Below, in pieces: positions 34,401 to 47,056 of a stretch of DNA of 64,000 bases. Origin of the DNA: Diospyros lotus. Lineage: Eukaryota; Streptophyta; Magnoliopsida; Ericales; Ebenaceae. Position 1 is the first letter of the stretch. Each line of letters begins with the position of its first letter. The DNA lies in contig NC_068351.1 of the NCBI RefSeq assembly GCF_014633365.1, forward strand, positions 6,000,879 through 6,064,878, read 5' to 3'. A program made the translations under genes and the position numbers. The notes below the pieces were generated by a model, which had not been told where the DNA came from, made no database searches, and worked only from the letters and a program-made list of their open reading frames with translations.

Positions 34401-37400
34401 GTGCGTGCGTGCCTCTCCTAGAAATTTCAGGCACCTTCTTCTCGGAATTCAATTTACAAGGCTTGACCAAGTTCTCCTACGTACCACCGGGCCTTATTGG
34501 GCCTAAGCCTAGCCAGTAGACTAATTTGCATGTTGCATCTTCTTTTCTCATCCTCCTTTGTTGTAAATGTTCTCCTGCTAATTAATTTATTTTATGAGAT
34601 TAAGTATATGTTTTAATAATCTCAATTACATGAATATAGGAATTGAACCTAAACACCTCTGCCTTGCCTATGCTTCAATTTCATCCACGTTTTTGGTATT
34701 TAGGGAACGGATATTCCCTCAATACTTTGTTACTCATCAATTAACTTACATAAAAATTTAATTAAAAATATTCTACTTCTAAATATTAACTAGTTTCTCA
34801 ATCATGATTTTCTATATTGTGTACATGTCTTTTTTAGTATGTTATGTAGATGTCACACATTTCAAATTAATGTTCAATTTTAAAAGTTAAAAATATACAG
34901 CAATGTACGTACGTATTAACAGAGAAAAAAAAAATTTAAGATCCAAAAATTAAAATTAAAATTAATAGATATAAAGATTACAAAAAAAAATTACTCAAGT
35001 TATATTATATCTAGATAGAAAAATAAGATTATGAATATAAATGAAATAAAATAGAATTATTTAAAATTATGTGTAGCAATCTCCTTTTTTTTTTTTTTTG
35101 CCATTCATACCCGCTTAATTTAAAAATTCATGTTCATACCTGACCCGTTCGAGATTCAGTTCATGGGAATGCTGAAACTACCACCAATCCTGCACTGCTG
35201 ATATATTTTGGAAACTTATTAATTTTTCAGTGCTACATCTTTCAGTAAATTAATTAATTAAGGTCATGAAATTGATATTTTACTTAATTTCCATTAGTCA
35301 CCTAAATTGGGATCATTTGGATGTCTCATTGCAATTTCAGAATCTATTATACAACAAAATTTCTTTTCAGGTTTTGTTGTGATGTTAGAGAATTCGGATT
35401 TGAGGTACGTACTACTGGTTAATTTTTGTAAATATAGAATTTTTAGTAGTTGAAGTAATTTTTCACGATTAAATTAGTAACTAAATTTTAAAAAATGAAC
35501 AAAAGGAAAGAATGATGAGTAGGTTAAGCTATATCTTCTCTTTTTTTTCTTTTTTATCTCAAGAGGATTTAGGGGTTATATAGTCTAAATGAGAGTAATT
35601 TGAGTTTGAGTTTTATTGAATCTTTTCTTGTGATGTGCCTTAGCTAGCCTTAAATGATACGTGACCCATATTTAGAAATGACACTTTGTCACCTATCATC
35701 TTAGTCACCCCTCCTCACCTTGCAAAAGTACAATGTATCGTTTGAAATCCGTAAAAATTTGACCATAATTAATTTAGTCTAAAACCTTTAACGCGTCCTA
35801 ATTAGTAAGTAAGTTGATAATGGTTTGAAAGCCTTCTAGCTAGGTACAAATATTTTAATATAATCATTCACATGTTTAATTTTTTCGATCACTAATTGTT
35901 AATTATTAATGAATTGCTTCCACATTGCATTTATATATGTATAACTTAGCTGCGATCCATGAACATTAAAGGAAAATATTTATACTTACAACCCATGAAA
36001 CTAATTAAGGAGCGTTTTCCATTGTGTTAATATATGTTTTTTGTGCTACCAAAGATGTGTTTTGTCCTAATCTCTCCTGATCTCCTCTAAATGAATGGAT
36101 TTTGGTGACGTATATACGTACGTGATCCTTCAAATTCTCATTGAGCATTTGGGGTTCATATATGGAGTAAAACGAATTAATTTTAGGGTTAATTAACAAA
36201 AAATATATTAAATTTTAATTATATTTTTAATTAACAAAAAACATATACGTTAATTTTCAAATAATATTGTTTGGGACATTAGTTGTTATACGAGTTTTCT
36301 TAATTGATACGAACCACTACTAGTTTGAATTAATGATTCAAAACATATATAATAATTAGTTAACATTACGTATAAGAAGACGAAGCAGAGTTAATTAGCT
36401 GGTTAAACACATCTCTTGAATGCATGTATCATGTGTTTTTCAAGCTATATATTTATCTATTTTTTTAATTGATTTTAATATTATTTATAATTATATGTCT
36501 TTACTTGAAAGTGTTATTATTAGTGTCTTTTATATATATAAAAGAGTGTTCACACAAAAAATGTATGTGAAAAGTGGGATTGCATACACCACCTCACGAA
36601 TGGATAACTATGACTCAACAACTTGGATTAGTTAATGTAATGGTTTTGGAGGATGAGTAAACCATTTTTTGGGGGTTAATCATAGATGATAATTAGTCAA
36701 TCGCTCAATTAAGTTAAGATTAAGTCTACTTTTGTAGATTTTTTATATAAAAAATAAATGCACCAAAATCATTTAAGATTGTGTTGCTTTGCGTTAGGGG
36801 CAAAGTCATTGATCTAATTTTAGATTCTTTAAATCTTAAAATTTTAAGTATATCATTTAGTTATATAATTATTAAAAGCATTTAAATGTATATTAAAAGA
36901 TAAAAAAAATTAGGGTATCATTTTAGTTGATAAAATTTGGAACGCAAATATTTCAACTAACACAATTTAATGAAAATAAATAAATTTATGGGGTTGGGTT
37001 GGTGGGTCACCCTAATCTAGTAGTGCACGCACGTGCAACGGTGTTGAGTCCGCGTCATGTGGGGGGAGTGGCTGTAAATCGGGTACTCCTTATCCTTATT
37101 CGACTCGTTTTCGTCGTCTTTAATTTGAAGTTTGGACGATTCAATCAAACACGTCAAATACGCTGGCACACCCTCCTTCCTTCTCATCATGTAACTGCTA
37201 CTTGTGACAAAAGCTCAGCTCGATCGCCACTGTTATCACTCGTCATTTCCCTGGCTGCGCTTTATTTATCCACCATTATTTTCTGCTCAACAAATAAATA
37301 AATAATACAGAATTGAGTGATTATTATATTTTATTTTGAGAGTGAAATTATTAGTTACTATATTTTTAAAAAGATTAAATAAGTTATTATATTTTTTAAT

Positions 37401-39690
37401 AATTTAAAGTTAAGTTGATCACTGTATATATATTTCAAAAAGAGTCATATAAATTATTATTATTATTATTATACTTTTAAACCTAATATTGTATTAATCA
37501 GGTTATTTTTAAAATATAGTGAATAATTTTTCTAAAGTCATGGGTTTCCTTGAAAATCCTGTTGGGCGGGTCGGTTGGGGCAGGCAGCTGTTCATCGATC
37601 GATGTGTTGTACCATCGTCATTCGTCAGCCTTTCATTACCTTATCCGTTTTGGTTGCTCGCAATTTAGGTTGACGCTGCTGGTACCGCATGTTAGCATGG
37701 AAATAAAAGTATATAAAAGAATGGTGGTTGGCTTGTATATATGGCAGTGGCACCATCTGTTCAATAAGAAAAACCTATATTTTGAAATTAAAATTGTTGA
37801 GATTAAAATAATAATATTATTATTATTATTAAAAATAAAGTCATCTCTCTATAAATTTAAGTTTTTTTGATAGTGAGAGGAAGGAGGTGGCGTGTTAGAT
37901 TAAAATAATAATATAATTTAATACATATAGTATTTTTATTATTTAAAATAATTATTCAACAATAATATATATGTAGCAAAAACAATAATGTTATGTTAAT
38001 AAATTGTTTATAAAATTTTCAAAAAAAAAAATAACATAATATGCATAGAGTTGCCACTAATTAAATACTCACTGACCTGAATTTACATGCATAGGAGGGT
38101 GGCCCTTAACTAGAGACACAATGCACTTAACTAGTTTGTAATTAAACAAGCAAACAAACAAATTTGCAGTTAATTTGCACTCAAATTTCGATAAACTAAT
38201 AGGGTTCACTTCAAAAAAAGGAAAAATAAATTAGGGTTCAATATATTCTTTAGGTTTGAATAATTTAAATGCTAAGTTTATGTTGCATGAGAGGCTAATT
38301 TCAAAAGTTGAAGTTTAACTTTATATTCGTTGCATTTAACTTAAATATAGAGAGTTCGGAAAGCTTTTTTTTTTTTTTTTTTAAATTTGGTTAATTTTAT
38401 GAGTTTGATTGAAAATCGTTTTTTTTTTTTTCTTTTTTGCTATAATTGAGATTAAAGCTTAGGGCAACAAAAAATACAAGCAAAATAAATAAGATGAATT
38501 GTGCATACCCATTTTAAGGGTTTTGTTTTTTTTTTTGTTTTTTTTTTTTTTGGGGGGGGGGGGTGCAGTTTTCATACTATGCCCTGAGGGCATTCTAATC
38601 AATAAAAAATAAGAAATATTCAAAAAGTCATTTAATAAAATATAATAAATACACCTTATTCTATTTTGTTAGGATAAAAAATCCATTTTAAATAATAAAA
38701 GAAATAATGATTTATTAGAAATAATATTCATTCCTTTACCTACTAATTAATTAACTTCACTAGAAACATAAAAATGGGATCTCATCTTTATCTTTTTCTA
38801 TTTTTATGGTGTGTAAACGTGTAACATATCAATCAATGTATGAATATTATAAAAAATCACAATTAAGCGTTTAAATATAGTAACATTTAGTTGATATTGT
38901 ACAAAAAATCTGGTTCAATAAATTACCTATTTTTATTGCTGGGTGAACATTCCATCTAAAGCTATCTTGAGCAACCTTGCTCCATCTCGCCAAGACTATC
39001 TTTGGCGAGATTTCTCCAAAAATCTCGCTCTAGCTATGCTCGCTATCGCCAGTTCATTTCGTCAAATTTTTTATAATCTCAAAATGCCTCACTATTATTG
39101 GCAATCAGATTCTCCTCGCCATCTCTCCCCTACCCCCCAACTGCCATCAACGCGCCTCCAACGGCCATCAACAAAAAAGAGAAGAGAAGGATCGATAAGA
39201 CAAAAAGATGAAATTGGTCGAACCCAACTTCAGATCGAGCAGCGACGACTCCAGACAACTCCAAATCAAGCAGTGGCCACTAATGGTTGTGGCATATTCT
39301 TGGGGAATAGATTGACCGTTGGATGAGTGATTTTGGGATTTTTTTGATTTTGGCAGCGGGTTTGTTTTTTGTGATTTTTTGTATTTATTTTTATATTGAA
39401 TAAGTGATATTTTGTATATTTGATTATTTTATATATTTAATTATTAATTTTATCTATACGTGTATGTGATTATTTTATATATTTAATTATTAATTTTGTA
39501 TGTGTATATTTAATTATTGATTATATATATTAAAATAAATAAAATTAAAATTTATTAATAAATAAATAAAATAGTAAGTGAAATAGAGAAAATAATAGGG
39601 TTGTTAGATTAGATACAATTTTTTAGATAAAATTAAAATAAAAAATAAATTATTTATAATATAATAGAAATTAAGATTAAGAGTTTTGTT
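31426..39690. other. 8-kb AT-rich gap, no supported gene
   Basis: Mostly AT-rich with many homopolymers, including a T/G tract at 38522-38563 ending in G12. Short TA and GA repeats lie near 31451, 34089 and 34368-34379. A degraded dispersed repeat is described separately. About 37000-37300 and 38941-39330 are locally GC-richer with short open frames, but no protein family was recognised. About 32740-33000 has a promoter-like ATTATAAATAGAAG word that could be from an LTR; no ends were found. Confidence 0.5.
31985..33230. repeat. Degraded dispersed repeat rich in GAGCTC/TCGAGC words
   Basis: 31985-32240 and 32440-32690 are full of words such as ATGGCTCGAACC, GAGCAGCTCGA, CTCAAGCTCACC and TTGAGCTTGGCTTG. 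33125-33215 carries related words (ACGAGCCGAGCTCAAACTC, GAGCATGAGCTCAATAAA). Such sequence is common in plant genomes as part of non-autonomous elements. Boundaries and class could not be fixed. Confidence 0.35.
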
Positions 39691-40080
39691 AGACATAGGC
39701 CAATACGATGCTTCGAGTGGCAGACGCCCATACCGTTGGGCCCATCAGCGGCGGCCGCCTATTAAGATTTAAGACATGCACTCAACGTTCCAAGAGCCGT
39801 TGTCGGCCGCATACTTACGTGATTTCGTTAAATACGAACAGACGCGCCCAAATAAAACAGCACGAGTTGGAGAGAGAGAGAACCTCATACCCCAAATTTC
39901 TAGAGAGAGAAAGTCAATGGAGCGAGGGTCATCAATTCAGGACCGGGTATTAGTTTCTTCCTCGAGCCTTTCAATGTATTAATATCCAGAAAAAGTCTTC
40001 TCTCTCTCAGCGCTTTCGTTTTCCGTGTTTTGAGACTTTCTCATTTTGAATATCTGTCTTGTACACACGCAAAAGACGTA

Positions 40081-40088
40081 TATATAAA
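40081..40088 (+). promoter_or_regulatory. Probable TATA box of PUB22/23-like gene
   Basis: TATATAAA about 200 bp before the start codon, the clearest TATA word upstream. Transcription would start near 40115, giving a pyrimidine-rich leader of about 170 bases. Confidence 0.55.
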
Positions 40089-40285
40089 CAAACGGCATCG
40101 CCTCTTGCCTTCTTCAAACCAACCTTCTTCAAACCAATCCACACCTGTCTTCATCTTCTACTCTTCTACTCTCAATTAACACTACCATTTTCCTTTTGTT
40201 TTCTGCTCATACAACAATCTAGGCTTTATTTGTTTGATCATTTTCTCATCTGGATTTTGAATCTTGATCTTCTTGTTAGCTTCAA

Positions 40286-41527
40286 ATGGATGAAATCGAA
40301 GTTCCTCCCTACTTTCTCTGCCCCATCTCTCTGGAAATCATGAAAGATCCGGTGACTGTGTCGACTGGCATAACATACGACCGGGAAAGCATCGAGAAGT
40401 GGATATTTTCCGGGAGAAACAACACGTGCCCGGTCACTAAACAAGCCCTTAATTCAGACACCGATTTGACGCCAAACCACACTCTTCGCCGGCTGATCCA
40501 ATCTTGGTGCACCATGAACGCTTCCCACGGCGTCGAGAGGATCCCAACGCCGAAGCCTCCGGTCAGCAAAGCCCAGATCGCGAAACTTCTGAATGATGCC
40601 ACATCGCCACACTCCCAAATAAAGTGCCTCAGAAGACTCCGATCCATGGCGTCCACCAGTGAATCCAACAAAAGGTCCCTGGAAGCCGCCGGCGCCGCCG
40701 AGTTCTTAGCTTCACTCGTCATCTTCAACACCAACAATAATAATACTTCAACAGAAGCAGTAGTTTATGAAGATGGGTTCGATTCCACAAGAGCTAGAGA
40801 CGATGCCCTAGGAATCCTCCACAATCTCCAACTCTCCGACAAAGGGCTCAGGTCCCTCGTCGGAAAAAATGGCGAATTCGTAGACTCCTTAATGCGTGTT
40901 ATCCAAAGCGCGAGCTATGAGTCTCAAACCTACGCTGTCTTTCTTTTGAAATCCATTTTCGAAGTGGCCGATCCAATGCAGTTAACAAATTTAAAGCCCC
41001 AATTTTTCTCCGAGCTAGTCCAGCTCTTGCATGATCAAATCTCTTCCAAGGCATCAAAAGCAACGCTTCAAATTCTGATCACTCTTTCGCCACTTGGCCG
41101 GAACAGAATCAAAGCCGTTGAAGCCGGGGCAGTGTCTGTTTTGATCGATCAGCTCCTCGATTCATCCGAGAAGAGGGCTTGCGAGATGATGCTGGTGCTT
41201 TTGGACCAGTTATGCCAATGCGCAGAAGGAAGAGCCGAGTTGTTGAAGCACGGAGCCGGATTAGCGATTGTGTCGAAGAAAATACTTCGGGTTTCGAAGG
41301 TGGGGAGCGAAAGGGCGGTTAGGATTCTCTTCTCCATTTCGAAGTTTTCTGCAACTCCGAGTGTTGTTCAAGAGATGTTGCAGCTGGGAGTTGTGGCGAA
41401 GCTATGTTTGGTGCTTCAAGTTGACAGCGGTAGCTCGGCCAAGGAGCGAGCAAGAGAGATCCTTAAATTGCATGCTAGGCATTGGAAGAACTCTGCTTGT
41501 ACTGTCCTCTCTTCCGATCCATGTTGA
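40286..41527 (+). CDS. U-box E3 ubiquitin ligase, PUB22/PUB23-like
   Basis: Intronless, 413 residues, close to Arabidopsis PUB23 in length. The U-box at about residues 7-80 carries LCPISLEIMKDPVTVSTGIT, YDRESIEKW, NTCPVTKQ and LTPNHTLRRLIQSWC, followed by the family signature ERIPTPKPPVSKAQI. The armadillo-type region runs to the end: LGRNRIKAVEAGAVSVLIDQ, LDQLCQCAEGRAELLKHGAG, RAVRILFSISKF and KERAREILKLHARHWKNS. PUB22/23 in Arabidopsis ubiquitinate exocyst Exo70B2 and damp immune signalling, and also act in drought responses; transfer of these roles is inference. It lies about 8.9 kb downstream of the PUB24-like gene in the same orientation. The two share the MDEIEVP start but differ greatly outside the U-box, so the pair is old or brought together rather than a recent tandem copy. 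Confidence 0.95.
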   Translation: MDEIEVPPYFLCPISLEIMKDPVTVSTGITYDRESIEKWIFSGRNNTCPVTKQALNSDTDLTPNHTLRRLIQSWCTMNASHGVERIPTPKPPVSKAQIAKLLNDATSPHSQIKCLRRLRSMASTSESNKRSLEAAGAAEFLASLVIFNTNNNNTSTEAVVYEDGFDSTRARDDALGILHNLQLSDKGLRSLVGKNGEFVDSLMRVIQSASYESQTYAVFLLKSIFEVADPMQLTNLKPQFFSELVQLLHDQISSKASKATLQILITLSPLGRNRIKAVEAGAVSVLIDQLLDSSEKRACEMMLVLLDQLCQCAEGRAELLKHGAGLAIVSKKILRVSKVGSERAVRILFSISKFSATPSVVQEMLQLGVVAKLCLVLQVDSGSSAKERAREILKLHARHWKNSACTVLSSDPC

Positions 41528-43256
41528 TTGGTTTTGAGAAAGGGAGAGATTTCTCGTTTATTTTTGTACATTCATCTCATAGTTTGAATATTTGAAGATA
41601 TATAGGAGAGGTGGGGCGGCGAGGGAAGTGCCAATTAACTTATTTTTTATTTGTTTCAATGTGTAAATGGATTTGCTAATACTTGAAAAATTCTTTTTTA
41701 TGAACTTTTTGCTCATGAAAATGATGATAATAAAGAGCAACGATTAATAATTGTTGTTCTGATATGTGTATGCTGATCTCAATGTTCGTTCGCATCTCTA
41801 GTATGGTTAAAAGCGATGATTGGACTGCTATAGTGTTAGCTCGGTTTGGGGTGCTAATTCTTCTCTACAACTTTGTTCTCCTTCGGTTTCAAGTAGTTGT
41901 CAGCTGTTAATTGGTATAATATTAATTTCATTCCACCTTTTGTTTGCAATTTCAGGAATTTGATTTGTGTAAAGTTCGCTGGATATGCTGCTTATTTGAA
42001 TATTTTTTACTTGGTGAAAGAAAATAATTGCGATTCTTAGTGTTCATCAAACTCATTTTTGGAACTCCACAATAAGCCATCTCTTTTGCTACTGTATTAG
42101 CCTAGCCTGCTGTATATGGAAAGAAAAAGGTTAAAATCCAACATCTATTCGCTTCAAGCAATATTTCCTTCAAAGTCCCTCCTACTGTTGCAGAAAACCT
42201 TCATATCCATTAAAGAATCAGACTCTCAAATTAAGCTTGGTCTACGAAAAATTAAAAATACAGAAAGCCAAGAGAATCTTGAAAGGTTCTTTTCCTTTCC
42301 TTGATTCAAACACCCAAAGCAACAAACACATTTAAAAATATGCATATTCGATCTCAGTTTCAAGGTCTTCTTTTCTTTTTCTTTTTTTATGTCTCAACAG
42401 TTGGTGCGGTGGCTAGATCAATGCATCACCGAAAAGATGATGAGTGGTCGGATTGATCAAGAAAATGTAAACACGTATAGAGGTTATTATAATAATTGGG
42501 GTTGGTCGATCTCATCATCAGCCACCCATGTACAGTTCAATGTGATTAATTGGAATCAGTTTGAGTTTACCCACCAGAAAATAAAAGATCGGCAGCGCGA
42601 CGTTAGAAAGATCTGCCACGCCACCTAACGAAATAAAGAAAATGAAATAAAGAAATGGGCAAAGTTTGATGTACAAACAAACTGACGTTGTCAACATGTT
42701 CGGCCGAAATTGGTGGACTGGGATTGTGGGAACTAAATAAATAGAACTTTTTTTCAGGATTTTCTCACACTAAAGCATATTTTGAATTCTAATGCCTGAT
42801 TTTACGAACGTTTGAAACGTCTTATTCTTCGAGAAGGGGAGGAAGATTTCGGCGACGGCACCTTCCTTAGACGTCGATTGTGATATTAAATTTTAACCAT
42901 TTCTTTTTCAACTTGAATAAAACCTGCAAACTGTTTCTTGTTAATTTTTTGGCTAGAACAGAAATCATGGATTAAGCCACGTAGAGAGAATACAACACTG
43001 ATCTAAACTGGATAAATAAGTGAAGAGCCCATAGAACAGCAAAATCAAACAAACACAAGTCTCAAACCAATATATAGAAAACAAAACCAAATTGTTAAAT
43101 TTTGGATACAGAAGAATAATTGACCCAATAAAGGGGCATGCATTGATCGTGAAGCTCAAGTCCACTACTCTTCAGAGAGGACAAAACCTACCAGACCAAA
43201 CACAGATCACCTACACCTACGAGATACAATACAACACATAATCATGTTGGGGCTTA
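41528..43256. other. Intergenic DNA, no supported gene
   Basis: Includes the PUB22/23-like 3' UTR. An open frame at 42389-42628 has no recognised family and no splice context. Nothing else stands out before the copia LTR. Confidence 0.5.
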
Positions 43257-43541
43257 TATCAAGAATGTACAGCTGTCAGTAAAAGAAAGTGATCAGTTAT
43301 AACTAGTTAGTTTGTTAAATTATATGAACTGTAATCTATTGAAGTGGTTAGATGGTTGATATAGTTTCTTAGTGAGTTACATTTGTTAGATAGTTAATAA
43401 CTATAGCTAGAAGACTTTTCTCCTTGTATGTGTGTGTGTACATATATATCTTGTATTTTTCTTTTCTAGTTCTTTTTTTAATGAGAAGTTAATTACAATT
43501 TTTTCTCTAAATTCTAGTTTTCTCGCTTCAATCCTTCGTCA
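43257..43541 (+). repeat. 5' LTR of decayed copia element
   Basis: 285 bp, matched by 46802-47056. It includes a GT microsatellite (about 43429-43440) that is missing from the 3' copy. Confidence 0.85.
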
Positions 43542-43622
43542 TGGTATTAGAGCTATGAAAAACTAGGGTTCCAAAATCATTGATCTTCTCTCAGTTTCTT
43601 CATTTCTTCTTGAGATTCTTCA

Positions 43623-46600
43623 ATGGCTACTTCGAAACAAGCTTCTCTTTAACCACTCAATGATCCTCAATTTCCATATTTTCTTCACCAGTCAAACAAT
43701 CACAGAACGTGGTGGTTTCTCCAGAACTTACGACGAGCAACCATGCATCTTGGAACAGGTCATTCTTGTTGGCTTTGTCCATTTACAGCAAATTAATATG
43801 GCTTCATTAATGGCTCTATATCGCTGCCTGAGTCCGCCGATCCTCTCTATATGACTTGGGCAAGATGTAATAGTATGATAGTGGCATGGTTACTGAAATC
43901 CATATCTCCATCGATAGGTTCTACAGGTGTTCCATATGAACACAACTTCTCAAATTTGGGACACTTTGAAGAGAAGGTTATCCTGTCGATGTGAGAATCT
44001 GTCACTTGCAGCATCAACTTCGTTCTGTTACATAAGATACTAGGTCTATTGATGCATACTTCACAAAATTGAATGGGATTTAGGAGGAGTTACAAAGTTT
44101 TAGACCACCACCTCACTGTACTTGTGGAGATTGTAATTCACAATGTTTTCAACCTCATATTGACCTTCAACAAAAGGATTATGTGTTTAGATTCCTCAAT
44201 GGGTTGAATCAATCTTATTTTGCAACTAGGTCACATTATTATGATGAAACCCTTCGCCATTCTTGATGAAGCATATAATCTAGTTGTTAAAAAGGAATCA
44301 CAAGATCTTTTCAATTGACGACTCAACCATTTACTAATATCCTCTGCTATGGTTTGTTTCTTGGCCTAATAATAAGAAGAAGATTAAGAATGATATTACC
44401 TGTACTTACTGTGGAAAGAATGGACATGGCAAGGAAAATTGTTACAAGCTTATTGGATTCCCATCTAATTTCAAATTTACCAAATCCAAGGGTAAATTCT
44501 AGAAGTCTTCATCAAGTGTTAACAGTGTTTCTATTCAACCAAGTGTAAAGTTAGAGGATCTTACTATCACCAACACTCTGTCTCAGTTGAGTTTATCCAA
44601 GACTCAAGTTCAAGCCTTATGGCTATTCTCAATGAGCAGTTGCAAGAAATTTGTACATCATCCAATTTGTAAATGCAAGTATGTCCATGAGAGAGCCTAT
44701 TTCTTTTGTTAATGCTAATGCTACTTGTAATGTGTCTTCTTTTGATCTTTGGCATTGTCATTTAGTTCATGTTTGTGATAGTAGAATAACGAAAATTCAA
44801 CAGCTTTGTTCTGATGTCAAATGTGATTTTAACCATCTTTGTAAAGTCTGCTAAACAAAAGACGGTTTGCCCTTTCTTGTTCATGAACAAGCACCTCTCT
44901 ATTCCTTTTGAGCTTAATTATAAATATAGACATATGGGGTCTTTATTCAGTTTCTAGTACTTGTAGATATCATTACTTTTTTATCATTGTTGATGATTAC
45001 ACTAGAATGACTTGGATCTATTTTATGAGATCAAAATCAAATGTTGTTTCTATCATACCTTCTATAATATGGTTCACACAGTTTAATTCTTCCATGGGGT
45101 TGTTCTCATGGGATTGTTCATTACATTACAAGAAAATAATTGATTTGAGATGGATTTTGAAACACATTATTTTCGATTTGAGACGGATTTTGGGTCGTTT
45201 AAAAAATGTTTGTTACAAAATTTGAAACGAATTTTGAGATGAAATTAAGACAGATTTTTTTCGTCTCTAATTTGAAAAAGATATTTAGATGAATTTTTTC
45301 GTCTGTAATCTGAGACGAATTTTTTTCGTCTCTAATTTAAGGCGGATTTTGAGACTGAATTTTTCATCTGTAATTTAAGATGAATTCTTGAGATTGATTT
45401 TTTTCATTTCTAATTTGAGTTGAATATTCAAACAAATTTTTGAAACAGAATTTTCAAACTAATTTTCAGACTGATTTTTCCATTTATAATTCTCAAAATT
45501 TGTCTCAAATTTAAATTAATTTAAAAATAATAAAATTTATTTTCTTTCAGAATTAACTTTGATAGATACAGTACACATATGCACCAATATAACAAAACAA
45601 ATGAACTAAATTAAAAATCATGCATAAATATAAATTAATCACAATAAATAATATCATCCATTACAACAAATATTTAGACGAGTTTTTTAGACGAAATTTT
45701 AAGACTAATTTTTTTATTTGTAATTCTTAAAAGCCGTCTAAATATCCGTCTCAAATTTTGCACCGACCATTTTTTGGATGAATCAAAATCCGTCTCAAAT
45801 AAAAAATTCTTCTCAAAATCCATCTCAAATTTATTGTTTTCTTCTAGTGACTATTTTATTGTCATATGGTTTCAATCAATCTAAGGTAGATTATTCACTC
45901 TTCGCTGCATCAACTAATTAAATTTGGTTTCTTGGCCTTGTTTGTGTATACAGATGATATAGCAATTGCAAGATCATCATCACAGGATATCTCTCATTTA
46001 AAGATTATTTGTATTTATATTTTAAGTTGAAAGATTTGGATGATCTTAAATATATCTTCGGCATAGATGTGACAAGATCACATAAGGGAATTGCTCTTGG
46101 TCAACAAAAATACACTTTAGATCTTCTTGAAGAGTATGGTCAACTTGGTGCTAAGCCTATCTCTACTCCTATGGACCCTAATCACAGGTTAATTATCACA
46201 AGTTATAGAAGGTATTTTAATTTATCCTTCACACTATAGATAGTTGATTGGTAAACTTCTTTACTACCCTGACTCGAAAGCAATTTATAGAATTCTTAGA
46301 TATTTGAAGAATGCACTAGGACAAGGTTTTGTTGTTGTCAATTTAGTCTTTCCATTTAGAGAGCTTATTCAGATAATGACTGGGATGGTTGTCTAGATAC
46401 TAGGAGATCCATTAGAGGCTATTGCATATTTCTTGGGGATTCCTTAGTTAGTTGGAGATTTAAGAAGCAAGCTTTGGTTGCTAGAAGTTCTACAAAGTCT
46501 GAATATAGAGCCATGGTTGTTACATGTTGCGAGCTTATTTGGATTTTATCTCTACTGAAGGATATTAATGTGGCTCAATTACTTCTTATAAATATGTATT

Positions 46601-46780
46601 GTGACAATCAATCTGCTCTCTATATTTGGAATTAAGAATCCATTATTGATTGTCATTTTTGTCAAGGAAAAGGTGTTAGCAGGAGTAATTCTATCTTGAT
46701 ATGTTTCAACCACTTAGCAATTAGCATTACAGTCAAGACAATTTCATTTGCTATTATTCAAGATGAGCATTCTTAATATC
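43623..46780 (+). pseudogene. Copia gag-pol remnants
   Basis: Reading frames are broken by many stops, but copia landmarks are clear. Gag zinc knuckle CTYCGKNGHGKENCYK followed by LIGFP (about 44400-44463). GAG-pre-integrase LWHCHLVHV (about 44748). Integrase start FFIIVDDYTRMTWIYFMRSK (about 44968-45035). Reverse transcriptase active-site region VYTDDIAIARSSS (about 45940-45985) and LKDLDDLKYIFGIDV. RNase H WRFKKQALVARSSTKSEYRA and YCDNQSALYI (46450-46630). No functional product can be expected. Confidence 0.85.
45124..45849. mobile_element. CACTA-like mini element inside copia remnant
   Basis: Ends CATTACAAGAAAAT at 45124 and, inverted, CACTAGAAGAAAAC at 45849 resemble the CACTACAAGAAAA ends of plant CACTA elements. 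Near both ends are many copies of a subterminal word of the type GAGACGAATTTT/TTCGTCTCTAATTTGAGA in both orientations, as CACTA subterminal repeats do. About 726 bp, no coding region. The expected 3-bp target duplication is not clear (TTA versus ACT), so the ends may have decayed or the insertion was followed by deletion of the surrounding integrase/RT sequence. Confidence 0.65.
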
Positions 46781-46801
46781 CATGCTGCTCTTGAGGGGGA
46801 G

Positions 46802-47056
46802 TATCAAGAATGTATAGTTGTCAGTTAGGTTGTTACATCCTATGAGCTATAATTTATTGAAGTAGATAGATGGTTGATACAATTTCTTAATTAATCAATT
46901 ACACCTGTTAGATAGCTAACAAGTACAACTAGAACTAGAAGACTTTTCTCCTTGTGTATATACATCTCATATCTTTCTTTTCTAATTTTTTTTTTTTAAT
47001 GAGAAGATACAATTTTTCTCTTAATTATAGTTTTTCTCTCTTTTGATCCTTCATTA
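46802..47056 (+). repeat. 3' LTR of decayed copia element
   Basis: 255 bp, pairs with 43257-43541. Confidence 0.85.

Larger units (their letters stand above)
43257..47056 (+). mobile_element. Decayed, internally deleted Ty1/copia element
   Basis: The 5' LTR is 43257-43541 and the 3' LTR 46802-47056. Both start TATCAAGAATGTA, share GATGGTTGATA, AGAAGACTTTTCTCCTTGT and AATGAGAAG, and end near CCTTCGTCA or CCTTCATTA. The primer-binding site TGGTATTAGAGC (43542-43553) is one base from the initiator-Met site, and the tract GAGGGGGAG precedes the 3' LTR. No clean target duplication (GCTTA versus GCCTC). The internal part keeps gag, part of integrase, the end of reverse transcriptase and RNase H; the integrase C-terminus and RT N-terminus are missing around a later CACTA-like insertion. 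Confidence 0.88.

Noticed and set aside
42389..42628. 79-aa open frame starting MSQQLVRWLDQC
   Set aside because: No family recognised, no promoter or splice context; length is within chance for the region.
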